Shown here one piece after another: positions 1 through 13,860 of a DNA stretch of 64,000 bases (within the stretch, counting starts at the first letter, position 1; each line of letters begins with the position of its first letter). Source of the stretch: Nymphaea colorata (Eukaryota > Streptophyta > Magnoliopsida > Nymphaeales > Nymphaeaceae). The DNA is taken from assembly GCF_008831285.2 (NCBI RefSeq), contig NC_045145.1, positions 14,896,040 to 14,960,039 on the forward strand. Direction: 5' to 3'. A program made the position numbers and the translations under genes. The notes under the pieces were generated by a model. It saw nothing but the letters and a program-made list of their open reading frames with translations, searched no databases and had not been told where the DNA came from.

Positions 1-167
1 GAAAAGTCCTCGGTTAACTACTCCCAAAGAGGGTCATGGGCAAAAATAATTGCAACAGCAGCAGCCGAGGAACTTCCACGAATTCAATTCCAAAATATGG
101 CTGCGGTCTTTTAGGCTTTTTGCATATGTAATGCGTTTGGTCCAAATGACAAAGAAAAGGGAATCAC

Positions 168-3100
168 CTGTGCCAACCCATTGCCGAATACTCTTTTCAA
201 GAGCGAGGAAATTGGGCCACTTCCCTGAATTCCTAAATTAGCATTTCTGATAGCCCATTGAATGGAATGCATCAGACTGCCATAGGTTGCTCCAGCACCC
301 TTATTCTCAATAGCATGAATGAAAGAGTAAGTCATGGCACCTGTCATTGTATTTCCAGTAAAAGCCTGCATAGCAAGAAAATCCATCCACACGTTATTTA
401 TTTTGCACGGTAATCCATAGAGTGAATTTTGTTATATTTACAACTAAATTTGTTCAAAAATAGGGCATGGAAGATGCTTAAGCTGAATGTGCGCTTCCAT
501 AAATTGCTTGGAAACTGCGTTGAGGAGCTTTTTAATTTTGAGGACTACTGCTTCATAGTATCCAGCAGAGTCTTGCGCCTAGTATCTTGGACATTTTTTG
601 TTTCCTTAGAAGATTTCATAAAAGTTTAATTCTTGAGTCATTCGACCTGGAAAATATTGTATTTAAACGCCAACCATGTTTGTGTTGGTAAATAGGCGCT
701 TGTGAACTTTATTCCACGCCATTCTCGACAGATCTCATTCGTATTCAGAGTGCTTTCTAGAACTCGATTTTAAGTTCCTAACCTTATGAAAATAATCTCT
801 ATCGCATCTTACTAGGGAAAGATTAATATGACTGCTATAGTCTCTGCTCCAATGGTATTTTTTCTTCCTCCCCTATTTACTGACATATTTGATAGAGATG
901 GAGAGAAAAGGACGTTTCTAGGTAACAAGTTGAGTCAAAAGAGCAGGATCTTAACCACAAAAATCATTGGGTTACGATGACAGATACCATACTGTATTCC
1001 ATATTTTAAAACAACACATCAAATAGCAACAGAAAGCTAATTGGATCAGAAAAATAGATGCACCTCCATTAATCTAAAATGCAACACCCAGGAATTGCTT
1101 CATAATAGGAATTTACATACTGTGTACCTCTCTATGTTGGTGTTCCTTACCGAGGTATCAGCTGAGGTTTGATGGTCATCACAGCTGCAGAATGACCATG
1201 CCTCTCCACCACTTGTACCCTTCTCTGCTGCCGCTGGTAGTGAACTATGCTGGTTTTGCAACTCGTATAGCCCGCTCCTATTTAGATCAGGATTCGAATT
1301 AGAAATGCCCGGTGGGAGTAAGGTTTAAGGACATCTTAACTTCAGTTGTCACAAGGTTACTAACACTGAAGCTTAACCCCGAGTGGAACCATCAGAAATG
1401 TTAGTTTTAAAAAGGCTGATTGACTTGGAGAGAAGAAGATGGTGAACCATCAAAAGAACCTCTCCACAGCACTAATTGAACTTATTGTCCCAGTCATGGT
1501 TGAATTCCCATGAAGCATCACTGGCGATGCTAGAAGCGTGTAACATGATAATACTGCTTCTCCCAGGAAGGTTCAAGTAATCAAGTCTGAGTTTCCCTTT
1601 GGAACTCATTTGACTTCACGAAAAATAAAAAGTTCAGATTAGCAACTAACCGACCGATTTTCCACACGTAGGGCAGATCAAGAGCAGTGCCACTATGACA
1701 AGCATCTATGATTGCATGAAGTCTCACTCCATGGTGAAGATTCCTGACAATTGTTTCATTGATCTCATCATCAACAATGGTTCCTGCCGTTTCAAAATCC
1801 AAGGGACAAAGTGTCTCATCATAACCATCAATTTCATCTCCATTATAATCTGGTTGCTGCGACCCATGACCAGAGAAATGAAAAACCAATGAATCTCCTG
1901 CATGACAGTCCTGTACAAGCCACCGCATTGCCATTCGAATGTTTTGTTTGGTGGGCCACCGAGATGGATCGCTTTCATCTTCTGCAAAAGATAAATGTGA
2001 ATCACCACACTGGTAGGTGAGGTTTTCAAAGAGTCTACGCAAGCATCCTTAAGGAAAAAACAAAATGTATAATTTCATACAATGGCGGACAAGCACTTTT
2101 CAGATGACTCAAACCCCCTATCCAAGTACATGACTGATGAGCTGCAAAGCATGGATAAAATCATAAAACAATCACAGTCTGAACTTGGCTTAAAACTGCG
2201 ACCGTCATAAATGAATCTGTCACAATAAGGCAGGAACCAATGTGTCAATTGCCCACAGGTCAGGAACAAAATCTAGACAAACCCAAATACAAGTTGGGAC
2301 GAGTCCAACCAAAATATCTCTAGAACAAATGGCAAAAAGCAACCATCAAAACCTGTCAGCTACTTGGGAAAAGATGCTTAATTCTATAATTGCAGCAACA
2401 GTTGTTTGTTACAGAGACATTTACAGTTCTAACCATGTAGTATATTCATATTGCCACTATAACTTATGGCCAGAACACCTTATCTCAATTATATAGTAAC
2501 CAGAACTTATGAATCGTGCTATCTCAATTATATAGTAACCAGAACTTATGAATCGTACTTGTTTTGCTAGATTTCATGCTTTCAGATTTATCTTCACGAA
2601 TCGTGCGCTTATATTGTTGATACTGTTAGTACTACTTTTATGATCTTTACAATCATTGTCACCATCATGCTTTGAGATTCAAGCTGGGGTTAAGCAGAAC
2701 AGCACCAGTTCCAAGATTTACACGAGACTTAAAGAGATCAAATTACAGGGAAAAATCTTATGATATAGAGACAGGACAAGCATCCGCACAAGGTGAAAAA
2801 CCATGTTAAGCACATTAAATCATATGCATCATGGTGCTAGTGCTGTACAAACAAAAGTGTGCTCACCATATGATAATATGCCACTGAAGCGCCACATGTA
2901 TCTAACAAGTCCAAATTAAAATAGAAAGGGACGAGTTCTTTCTTTTTAATTACCAGTCAGCATGAGGATACAATCTTCTGGGAACCCAAACTTCTGGCAC
3001 AACAAGTACTTCATGCACATCACGTCGTTAATGGTACCCTGCAGCTCATAGCTCCTTGACCTGTAACTGACCCCACAGAGAAGAGCCCTCTTGCTCCCAT

Positions 3101-3395
3101 GGGCAGATGGGAAGCTAGGCAGCCGGCCTAAGTGAGATGAGCCATTGGTTCTCTGGAAACTTGGCTGTGGGGTACCGTTGATATATGAACTGTTAGGATT
3201 CGCCACAGCGTTCACAAATCCCTTGAGCCAAGTGATAGCTCGCCGGGCGCGATCTCGCATCCGCACCCGAGTACAGCTACCACATGTTGAACACCATACT
3301 TTCTTAGATCCAGGTTGAACATGAAGTTGTGAGTCACAAGTAGAACACCTGGTCATCATCTTCCCATTCATTTTCTGCCCTCTTCCCATGGTCAT
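168..3395 (-). CDS. Type I metacaspase (MC1/MC2-like), 3' end beyond window
   Basis: Cysteine protease of the metacaspase family, which cleaves after Arg/Lys and is linked in plants to programmed cell death and proteostasis. Coding exons read on the minus strand: 3395-2954, 1981-1651, 1277-1151 and 365-168, all with GT-AG borders and in phase (366 codons so far). The start is the first ATG, at 3395. The N-terminus has an LSD1-type zinc finger with two Cys-x2-Cys pairs (CSTC and CSTC). The p20 domain begins at KRALLCGVSY; exon 2 has the catalytic His in FHFSGHGSQ and the catalytic Cys in DACHSGT. Exon 3 ends in CDDHQTSADTS and exon 4 carries TGAMTYSFIHAIE, as in the MC1 group. Exon 4 ends at GNGLAQ before a GT donor. 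The usual last exon (a short stretch beginning EPQL in relatives) is not found in bases 1-167, so it should lie to the left. The linker in exon 3 lacks the usual WEDHR/WKGT residues. Introns are 972, 373 and 785 nt. Confidence 0.93.
2482..2559. repeat. 39-bp tandem duplication in metacaspase intron 1
   Basis: Two adjacent 39-bp units (2482-2520 and 2521-2559) differ at one base. They lie inside the first intron of the metacaspase gene, clear of the splice sites. Confidence 0.9.
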
Positions 3396-6300
3396 AGGCT
3401 AAGTTGCTATGGAGGAGCCGGTAGAATAAAAAGGAATGAAAAGGGAAGACACCCTTTATTCTTACTTAGCTGCGACGGCGAATCTGATTCTCCTTTGTCG
3501 TGCGAGTGCACGAGGTCATGGCTTCGTGCTAGGGATATTCTGCCTTCTCTTCTAGATATCAAGGCATAAAATGTGATTATTACAAAAGTTGTTCACATTT
3601 AAGATGCCGCAGCCGCTGCGTATTTAACGATGCATGTGGGCGATAGCCTGAGAGGGTCAAGTCGAAGCAGTGGCAGAATAAAAAAATTCAAAAGAGCATA
3701 CATTTTACTAGGTTTAGTGCCTATTGAGCATTACCGTGAGACTGGTGTGGACACCACATTCGGGTCCAACTTCATTTTAATAAAAATTTTTATTAATAAA
3801 ATAAAAATAATAGAAATTACTTATATTGGATTGAATCGGATCCTGTTAAACCGATCCTATCTAGCCCGATACATTATCGAGCTGGTCCTAGTAGTTTTTT
3901 TTTTTTCTTGCCCGGCCAGATACCCAGTTCGATGCCCACCCTTAAGCAGCACACAGATATAGCTCTGCTACTGGTTCGAAGGTTCGTTCACATGAAAACC
4001 GAAACATTCTTTAACCAAGAAAATGGGCTCCACTTGTTGTATCCCATGTGTTGTTATTTTGACGGACTGTGTTTTTCATATGAAAGAGAATAGATCTAAA
4101 GGCCAGTGAAGCTGGTGGTACTTTCATTGGCTTGAGATTAAACACATAAGGAAAAGAGAAGGAGACAGCCATTGTGGGGCGGCTGATGATGGATTCGCAG
4201 CATCAATAATTCCTTTTCCATCTGCATGTCTTTCTTATGCAGTTGGTCCGATGACCGTTGTATCCTCTATGTGTTTGTTATCGCAACTTCTCTCCCCGAA
4301 AAAAGGTAGGATTTGCATGGGCTCTGCCCGAAAAAAAAAAACATGTAAATTCTTAAAAATTTCACTTGTTATATATAAAAATTTTGAAAAATGAGATTTC
4401 AGCCTTAACTAAAATTTAAAATTTAAAATTTTAACTCGGCTCCCTTATGAAAAATTTCTCGCTCCGCCCCTCTGTATATCTCTCTCTCTCTATCTTGCAT
4501 GGAGTCATTCCTGCAGTGCGAGCATCTTCCCTTGTTTCAGCTGATCTTGAAAAAAAGACTATAAAAAGTTGAGTTGAAAATACTGAAAGAAAGGTCGGTT
4601 CTCACTGTCTAAGACGTGTGCAATAGTCCAACAATTCCTAGTTGAAAATGCCTCCCTGCGGTTTGATGCCCTGGTCAGGGGAGAATAGAAAAAGGGGTTG
4701 CACTAAAAAATACATTCCAGTTATGTTCTTTTACCACCACGATGATCACTTTTGTCGCATGTTACATGGTCATAGCTTCGTAGTATCATATTCTATCCAG
4801 TCCCCAGAGAAACAAACAACACAAAAGGAGTTCTAGATTTGGAACTGAAACAAATTTTACAATGTTGACAAGGTCAAACTGCTGTAGGCAGGTCAAGGTC
4901 AAATTTGATTGAAACATGACCTTCCAACTTCCAAGCGAAGAAGAAGATTGATACCCAAATTGACATGGCGGACTGCCGGTGGCTCTTACGTCTTGTGCTT
5001 ACGATCCCGTTCTCGTAATCATCACTCCTTGCAAAGATAAAACAACATGCGCAGAAGAAGGTTTACACAGGGAACTGCTACACGACGGTTCAGGTTAATG
5101 TTAATCGTAGAACTCATTCAAAGGAAAAAAAAAAAAAGTAATAACAAGAAGAGGTACCACATTCATTCAGTCGTCCCAGTATCTGATCAGAGGATATCCA
5201 TACAAGGGGTTGGTGCTCCAGGCACTAGTGCTGCTTAGGAAAATGAACCCATGAGTCTCTCGGCTCAGACGCATGAATGGTCGGGCACCGGTATGTTTGT
5301 AGTAACAGATGATAAATGCTACATTACCATATCAAGCCTAAGTACGTGCTTGACGGTACGCTTCCCTCATAAAATAGAAGTCCTTAAAAGGCTTTAGTTG
5401 CGCAGGATAGACCCTTAGCCCTTTATTGCCTTCCAATATTTTGACGGGAACGAACTTTGAAGTGAAAATGCAACCGCAGCACGAAGTAGGACTGAAGTTG
5501 GACATAAAAATGGCAGCTGCCAAGAAAATTGTTCATTCATTTATTGGTGCTGGGCTTCGCTTGTTTTTCCCATACGATGTTCGCTATTCTTCGTCAAAAT
5601 AATTTGTTGTTTCTTGGCAGAATGACCTATTTTGACATGAAACTGTGAAAGAGGCCTCACCAGCTTATATCAAGAGTGCCATTCAACCCGTAAGCTCCAA
5701 CATGAATATCTTAAAGCAACCTCCTATCCCCGTCTATGCGATGCATGATTCGTCAATCAGCTTAGACATTTCGAATGAAAGCGACCCAATTCAATTATTA
5801 GTAGCAAGTAGCTGACAGAATGCACAGATGATCGATGAAGCTGCCTAAGTCAAGCTCTCCCTAACTCGACGAGGTTACTGCTTCACATCTACTGCCAATA
5901 TGCTATCCTGATTCCTTCATGCGTGCCATCCATTTACACACTTTTGGCTCATGGGCGTACATGTTAACAGATGATTCACTACAATGACGATGTGCAGGGA
6001 AGGAAAGGAATCAGAGAAATTATGGAGCAAATAGGAATCTAGAAAACAAACAAGGGAACTGCTTTTACATCAATTGGCAAATACAGCATCTTACATGAAT
6101 TATTTAGTGAGTAATGTGACTGCAACAAAGCTGTGGGCTACCTGAAAGCGACAGTGTAGAGTAATCTAATAGAACAATTATGGGAAACAAGGCTGGGCAG
6201 CGAGTAATATAACACAAACAGCTAATCCCAACTGAATCAGGTAACCTCTAGAAAACAAGTGATGGGTCAGAGCGCTGCATCGAGTTGCCGACTCTTCTGG

Positions 6301-6445
6301 CCATGTCAAAATCCACATACATTTTCCTTGCTTACCCGCCAATATTGGAAGGAAAAAGAAGGCTGTACAGGCTTGTATAGCAAAAACCATTTAGTGGCTC
6401 CGGTACTGGATCTAATTCACCAGAGAAGTTCTACTAAATGTACCT
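3396..6445. other. Intergenic spacer, metacaspase promoter side and APRL 3' side
   Basis: No gene is supported here. The right part is the 3' flank of the APRL gene and the left part is the upstream region of the metacaspase. An AT-rich, TATA-like stretch around 3616-3625 is a weak minus-strand promoter candidate. The spacer holds one hAT-like relic (about 4291-4472) and short homopolymer runs. The open frame at 5338-5523 on the minus strand resembles nothing I know. Confidence 0.6.
4291..4472. mobile_element. Degenerate hAT-type MITE relic
   Basis: The right end reads GCTCCGCCCCTC, one base off the inverse of the hAT terminus CAGGGGCGGAGC seen at 62793 and 63922. Near the left end is a GGGCTCTGCCC block matching the subterminal GGGCAGTTGCCC of those copies. 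The middle is very AT-rich. The left border is eroded and no target duplication could be assigned, so the limits are approximate. Confidence 0.5.
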
Positions 6446-9400
6446 TCACCTATGGACACAAGCCAAAGATTTTGAAGCCCATGCCCTTGCGTTCATTGCC
6501 CCACCCTGTAAGTTGCTCCCTTTGCAGAGCCTTGGAATACATAACATGTAACTGAAGATGTAAACTGCTTGTTCCCGATAAGCTAGAAGCCTTTCCCAGA
6601 GGATCGCAACACCCCTGCCTTGCACGTACCTTTCCCAAAAGCATTTTGTCCCTGCAAGCAGTCTTGGGAGAAGGAAATAAAGGAGCCTCAGGGCCAGAAA
6701 CGAAATAGCCAATGCTAGGTAGGTTTCCTGCTGAAGCAATTTTTCAGGAGACTTTGCCCATGAAAATGGACAATATTCTGTCTCAGCATCCTTAACCGCC
6801 TTTGTCAGGTTCAACAAGTCCTTCACTTTCTCTGGTGATAATTCTGGAGATGATGGTTTGATGCCTGATGAATAGCAATTCCAGAAACAAATATTAACAA
6901 TGGCACGAATATTGTGCTGCACTAGCACTCTAAATCAATGTTATTAGACGCACACGCTTCAAGGCATGAAGCGTGTGCCTCACTGCACTTCACTCAGGAG
7001 AAAACATTAAAGCTTTCAGGTGAAGTGGGCATATGACCTGAGGAGTGCGCCTCTGTCAGGCCATGCAGGTAAAAAGAATGTGAACACATTTGACAAGGTA
7101 AACAGCATTAACGATTGCCGGACTTCAATAACTAACTGATTTTTTTACAAGACATATCTTCACTTAGACCAATCACCACATAGAACAACTGCACGCACCG
7201 TGAAGCAATACAAAGTGAAAGTCTGCAAGTACCACTTTAAAGAACCATACCTGTGACATCCACATAAAAAGCTAACACTGAGCTGAAAGTCCTGGACCCA
7301 CGGTAGCGCAGCCGGGTTGTGGAATTTTGCAAGAAAAGGGTAGGGAATCCATGAACCCCATACTTCGACAGCAGACTGAAATTGCGCTTATGTCATTCAA
7401 GATGGACCAGAAGTACCAATGGAAAAAAACACAGATTAACTGAAAAGATGAATTACTATACCTTGGCCTAACAGCAGATTCTTCAACTGCAATATGGTGG
7501 ATAGTGGGGAACAAGGAAGAGAGAATGACAAACACAGGCATGCTTGTCTTCGAGAAAGGACACCAGGATGCATGAAAGAACATAGCAACATAATTGTCAC
7601 TATTTCTGTGGATTAGATTTAATGCCCGCTGCAGGGAGACCTCATCCAACTTCACAGCATATGGCAAAGGGAGATCAAGATCAGTATCAAAGAAGAATTA
7701 CATACAAATTAAAATATGATGATGGCTCATAAATAGAAATCTAAACAGGGACTAACATCACCAACTTCAATAGTATCCGTGAATATCGTCTAATTGATCA
7801 ACCAAATCGATGCAAAGTGCGTCTTTTTCGAAAAAGACCCAATAAAAATGTTAAAAACAATGAAAACTAAAAAAACCTGTCCTTTCCCCTTTTATTTAAA
7901 ACCTCCAAAACCAAACTTTTCACATTTTTTTCATTATTTTTGCTTTAAAGTTTAAAACTTAAGCTAATGTTTTTTTATCTTCATTTATGTCGTCACTAAA
8001 ACATCATTTTTATCATTTTATCAAGTTATTTTTATGTTTTTTTTGCTAGTTTTTCATTTATTTTACTTTTTCCTAATTTTAGGTTTTTTATTTTCCTATG
8101 TCACATGGGTGCGGGTATGATATGGGTACAGGTACGGAGATGTAGGTATGGGTATGACAATTTTAAAAAACTTGGATACAAGGGTATGGCAGAGTGTACA
8201 TGTAAATATATATATATATAATAATCCACAAAAATTCTCAAAATTAAGCAAAATGAGAGGAAATATAGAATCTTAATGGAAGGGAAATATAGAAGAAGGA
8301 AGAATCAAAATTAAAGAAAAAATTAAGTTTGAAAATATAATTTTAAACGTTTTAAAATGCAGCCATACCTATCCATACCAACGTACCCATGTCGCCGTAC
8401 CCACATACTGACACAAGTACATGGGTAAATCTCATGTACCCGTGTCACATAGTCCTTTTCTAAAATAATTGCCTAATTTTTCCTGATTTTCCCAAGAGTT
8501 TCAGCTTTGCCAAAAAATACCCAAGAAAGCCCTTGCTGTTTAAAACCCAAGATTAGTCCCTTTTCCTTTTGTTTCAATCTTTCGATGAGTTGCTTATTGC
8601 GCATCAACTGACCTATTTGCAAGTTCTATATAAATGCTGTGGCACATATTTCATTAGAAAAGAATCTTCTGTCTTTATTCTTTTCCCCTTCAATGAGACT
8701 GATTTCTTCTGACCCACCCTTCAAAGATGGTCATATTTGATGGGATACCCTAAATTTTACATCAGAAATGAGTGTTAGAAGTGGTACTATTGTTTCTTTG
8801 CATTCCTAAGTTGATCTGAGTGGTGAAAATTCAGCTATAAATAACTACTTTTGTCTAAAGAAGAACATCAATTATTATCATACTGATTTCAAGTTGTTAT
8901 CAACATCAGGCTTTCGTCATACTTGGATACGTACCTCTTTGGTTATGGCTTCTTCAAATAGGCCATCCAAAGCTAGAAGAGCACTAAATAGGAATCTTCA
9001 ATTCCAAAATGCACATATACAGCTCTTCATGCTCAAGTGCAACTATGTGGTGTTATTAACAAAGTAAAGCTCCATCTTGTATTCAATTAAAAAAAAACTC
9101 CGAAAAAGAATAAGAGATAACTATGAATCAAGAGAGATGTTCTCGCAGAGTGCTTCTTGACGTCTACTCCGCTGCAGAATGCACATCGATTAAGTAATTG
9201 AGGTAAAAACGGAGTCTCTTCAGAAGATCCTTAGGTTAATACACTTGTGGCTAAAGTGACCGAAGATCAACAGAACAACACTATGCCTGCATTGCAAATC
9301 ATCTAAAGATGATAGCACATTCAAAAGATGTCGAAAAATAACCAGCATTTCCAATATAAGTGCTCTAATGCGGCCGATATTGTGGGTAACCTACACTACA

Positions 9401-10188
9401 AATCGCTGGGATAACATATGATTCACTCGTCAAAACGAAAAACCACAACCAACGATGGAAAAATTGCAATTCGCCTCGAAAATAGGACACCTAAACAACC
9501 CGGTCTTCTCATACCATCCTCGAGACGATTCTCGCAAGAATTTCACGGCAAAAAATATCATGATATCCTGTCATAAACGGCAGACCTATCCCAGAATGTG
9601 ATAAGATGCAGGCCGAAAATCCTCAAGAACGCAAGGACATAAACTATGGAAAACACCGTGGAACCAGCACTGTTGGAAGGGCAGACGCCTGGATGTTGGC
9701 GGGAATTATAAAAAGGTTAAACTTCGAGATGCCTCTTTAGTCCATTTGAATTGAGAACCTGAATACCCCGAAAAGGTACCCAGAGAAAACCCATGCCCAA
9801 AGAGCACGCTCCACATAAAGATCGAGGAAACCATTAGAAAAAGAAAAAAGAAAGAAAACGAAAGCCTCAAAACCCAAACCCAATATCAAGAGCATCTCCG
9901 CAGGAAACCAAAAGAAAGGGGAGCAAAAACTCAACAAATCCGAAAAGGGGCAAAATAGAAAACCAAGTTTACCTCCATGACATTCCGACCATCACCGCCA
10001 TACGCTGGACGGAACTCGGAATCCGCCGGCAAGCACGAATACGTCAACCCCAACACCACCATATCAATGGCCGAGATCGAGGGGCACACGGAGGCAGACG
10101 AAACCTTGATAGGCGTCAAAAGGAAGGCGAAGCCGAGCATCCACCCTAGGACGAACCTCATCTCCCTCGGCATCCTCGCCCTTAACAT
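6446..10188 (-). CDS. APRL5: 5'-adenylylsulfate reductase-like protein (APRL5/7 type)
   Basis: Membrane-anchored thioredoxin-fold protein of the APRL family. The family is named for likeness to the C-terminal domain of APS reductase, but it has no reductase domain; its biochemical role is unsettled. Coding exons on the minus strand: 10188-9973, 7649-7462, 7375-7251 and 6864-6446, giving 315 aa with every junction in phase. The N-terminus has a signal-peptide-like stretch (about residues 11-33). The thioredoxin-like core holds FHASWCPFS, then [13 protein letters not shown] and [16 protein letters not shown]. The redox motif is WCPFS, with one Cys where thioredoxins have CxxC. A membrane segment follows near residues 225-250 ([20 protein letters not shown]), and the C-terminus ends with the family's [13 protein letters not shown] block. 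The acceptor for exon 2 is the AAG just before TTGGATGAG, giving NVME-LDEVSLQ. Intron 1 is 2.3 kb and holds a transposon relic. The choice of APRL5 over other members is tentative. Confidence 0.92.
8096..8452. mobile_element. MITE-like element with imperfect terminal inverted repeats
   Basis: The left end CTATGTCACATGGGT and the right end (read inverted) CTATGTGACACGGGT form an imperfect terminal inverted repeat about 357 bp apart. Both subterminal zones are rich in GGGTAYGG-type repeats, and the interior is AT-rich with a short (TA)n. It lies in APRL intron 1. I see no clean target-site duplication, so the superfamily is unassigned. Confidence 0.55.
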
Positions 10189-10630
10189 CCCTCACAAGCC
10201 AGCGAGAGAGACAGACCCTGGGATTTTTTAGGGCACCACCACGCCCTGTTTTTGCTCCTCCAGGAAAGAGAAGAAATGGGTTTCAGCAAAGAGTTGAAAA
10301 GCCCACGTCCGGGAAAAAGGTGTTGGGCAGAGCCAATTCCTCTCTGCAACTCTCTGCCGACCGCCAACCCATAAGAGAATGCCGGGGAGGGGTCGTTAAT
10401 TGGAGAAGAAGAGGGCAGTTTCGTCAAGTACAAACTCCGCTGCTTCGCCTCCGTCGTCGTCCAGGACGGGTGGTTTTGAAGAGGGCGAGCGGCAGGCTGA
10501 CATGGACTTCATTACATGACCTTCGTACCCCTATAAATTGGCGCAAATTACAACACCCTGTCTCGCCCGAACCGGCAACCGGAGCTCGGTCCCAGGTATC
10601 GTCGAGCCAGCAAAACTCAGAATAATAAAC

Positions 10631-10797
<167 letters not shown>

Positions 10798-11291
10798 GCA
10801 AAACTCAGAATAATAAACCTGGATTAAGATCTAACATTCAAATCCAAACTACAAACAAATCAGATGCCCACTGATCCCTATCATTGAGACGAAGAATTAT
10901 GTGAATAGAGCAGTCCCGTATTGCTACAGTGAACCAATCCACTTTTTCGGAGCTCATTGTCACTCACAATAAATGAATTCGTCACTGTCGCCAGTAAACC
11001 TTCGCTGGTTGGGATAAGGATCGGTCTGCTTAAATTTAAAAAGTGCACTTAAAAGCACCCTAACGCAAGTTTTTCGTATTTGTTTTTGGTAGGATGCATT
11101 GCCTGTCATATTAATTTCATATAATGTGTCTTTAAATGTGTGTGTTACATAGAAGATTTGTTAAACATATGTCGCTAAAAACAGTGGCCGATTATGATTA
11201 TGGTATAACAACGGTTTATCATACTTTTAATTTTACCTTATCAGCTTTCAGCGACCGGTTTTTTATTTTCAACAATCTACCAATATTTAGA

Positions 11292-11293
<2 letters not shown>

Positions 11294-11355
<62 letters not shown>

Positions 11356-11529
11356 AAATAGTCGAAGGAATCCAATAACCTTGTTTTTTCTCATCTTTTT
11401 ATTTATTTATGTTTTTCTCAACCGTCGATCTAGAAAAAATTATTGATCCAGCACTTATACGCCTAACACCTACCAAAAGCTCATTCATCTAGTACCTATA
11501 CTCCTAACACCTGCCAACATCACTCCCTT

Positions 11530-11588
<59 letters not shown>
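11294..11588. mobile_element. Microsatellite-bounded MITE-like element, (TA)n(GA)n ... (CT)n(TA)n
   Basis: A non-coding core of about 175 bp sits between (TA)n(GA)n on the left and (CT)n(TA)n on the right, so the termini are inverted microsatellites. The core holds two near copies of CCTAACACCTRCCA about 43 bp apart. This organisation resembles the Micron elements described in rice, which sit within TA microsatellites. No transposase is present. The inverted partial copy at 10634-10797 shows that the core is repetitive. Confidence 0.65.
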
Positions 11589-11590
<2 letters not shown>

Positions 11591-13860
11591 ACAAGTAAAT
11601 ACCAGAACCTCTTACACTAAATTTGATGAGAATCGTGTAAGTTGTTATGCCCAAAAGATCAGACAAATGACATTAAGTTGCAAATACAAAAAAAAAAATT
11701 GTCTCTGGTATTTCAAACACTTAAAAGGAAGCTTGGCTTTTATTTTTGCAATTTAAAATCCACGTTGATCTTCTTCTAATCAATAGCCTAGATGATTGAG
11801 ATAACTTCAAGCATATCGTTCTTTAAATAAATGCCTTTTCTTTATAACCAACAAGCTATACGTATAGATCCTCACACGAAAGCTGGGAATGATCAATTTA
11901 AGATTTTATTCAGCGTTCTCGGCTTAACACCTTCCTACAAATTGTAACGTGGTTGATAAAGCAGTTGAACAAGAATGAAAAGAAAAGGAAAATATATCAT
12001 TAAATCATCACATGTGGTACAACTGAGCAATGATATATAACACGTACTACTCTGACAAAAAGCTTAACATTTACATTTACGTTCCTCTTTGATTGCAGGG
12101 ATTACTATAGTTAATTGGTGGTCCGCTTTTGGTTCTAAATTTTATATTTATCCTAACTCGACTAGTGTACAACTAAATATGAAATTCTATAATATAAATT
12201 TGATCCAAACCTTTCTTGTTGTGACTACTCGCCCCGATTTCTTATGGTTAGACATGCCTGTAATTAAATCATGTGATCTACCAACTCTTACTTTAAAATG
12301 AACTTATGAGGCATGTTGGCATGTTGCCGATAGGTAGGGATACTATTCCGAGGCATCAAAAGCAGCCTTAGACCTTATGGGGATGAATTGAAGGGAGGAG
12401 GCTCTGGCCTTCACTCTGGCGGTGGGATTTCCTCCCATTCATGATTCACCCGAAGAAATACCAAGGTAAAAATTGTATATCTAACATTTTGTCTTTAGAT
12501 TTTAAAACAATTTCCAAGATCACATCATATTTCTTGGAATAGAAGCATAGTATTCTTACGCTCTTTAATGTTTTCTCCCTTACCTTTATAAAAGAAGTTT
12601 CAGATTCAAAATTGAACCCGTAATGGCATCTTCAAAGTGTCTGCAACTCTCCTCCTCAAGCATCATTGTGCATAAAATGGAACTCAAAGCTTCTGTAAAT
12701 CGAATTAAGGGCAACACAAATTCATTATTGATTCATGATTAGCTGGCTTTGAATACGACCAACACCATCCTCTCAACAACCCGCACTTTCGTCGTAGATA
12801 CAACAAACTTATGGTAAACGCATCATCTCTCTAGGTTATTACACACTTTTTATGAAAATGTGTCTCTCATCGAAAATGTCAAAAAGCGATTTCTTTGTTG
12901 AAATTGCAGGCAAACAGTAGGGCCTCCAAAGAAAATTTGGCTAAATCTTCACTACTTTTCCAAAAGAATAAAGAGACCATTCTTAGCCCACGGCAGTTCA
13001 ACTTTAGTAGCCTGCTGTATTTGTGATTGCCTTCTCAACCGCAGAAGAGTCATGAGACTCTCATCAGCCTTGCTCCGACAGCATGACAAGGCCTTGACTA
13101 GATCGCAAGAGATCATTAATGAAGTTCTGAATGCTCCGAGAATGCTCTTCAAGGAAAGCATCAAGTAGGAATTCATTCAAGGTTGCAAATGAACCTTACA
13201 GTACTGACAAGCTAACCGAAGTTTAGTCATCACCTGATCAGGTTAAAGCTCCGGTTGGTGACATGCTTGTAGTCAAATAAGTGCAACGCCTTCACCAGAG
13301 TCCTTCCACTTTGAAAGAGCTAGCATTGCCAATTCATTACATTGCAGATTGTTTTGGCAATGCTACAATAACTCAGAAATCATCCTAAACATCAGTTATT
13401 TGATTCGGCAATGAATGTTCATGCAAGCATTTTTAAACATACAGGGTTTCCAGTTCTATACATTTGAGGACAGAACTTTAAGGGTTCAAGGACATAATGC
13501 TCCTGCGTGAATGCAAAACTTCCAAACACAGCCTGGTAATGACCTCTGAAAACAGTGCCAAATCAGTGTTGCAGTCAAGCTTCTCATACAAAACCATCAC
13601 AAGCATGGATCCTTCCATCTTAAGTTAGGTCCTGAATTGGGTATAGTTTCGGGCAATATGAGACACCAATAGATATCCCAACAATGTTTGCATCATGAGA
13701 CGGGTGAATATAGGACAGATTTCATTGGACAGTGGATCTGAAATCAGAGTTTGTTCACAGATAATTCAGTTTAAGGATCAGCTTCTCTGTGTCTCGCACG
13801 CACAGCGGCAAACCCATTCTTACGTTAGCAGACTTGGCTGTGATGATTTAACCTGCCCCG

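Noticed and set aside
12952-13176. 74-codon minus-strand frame
   Set aside because: A second frame on the same strand is also open (EFLLDAFLEEHSRSIQNF), so the reading is ambiguous. I recognise neither.
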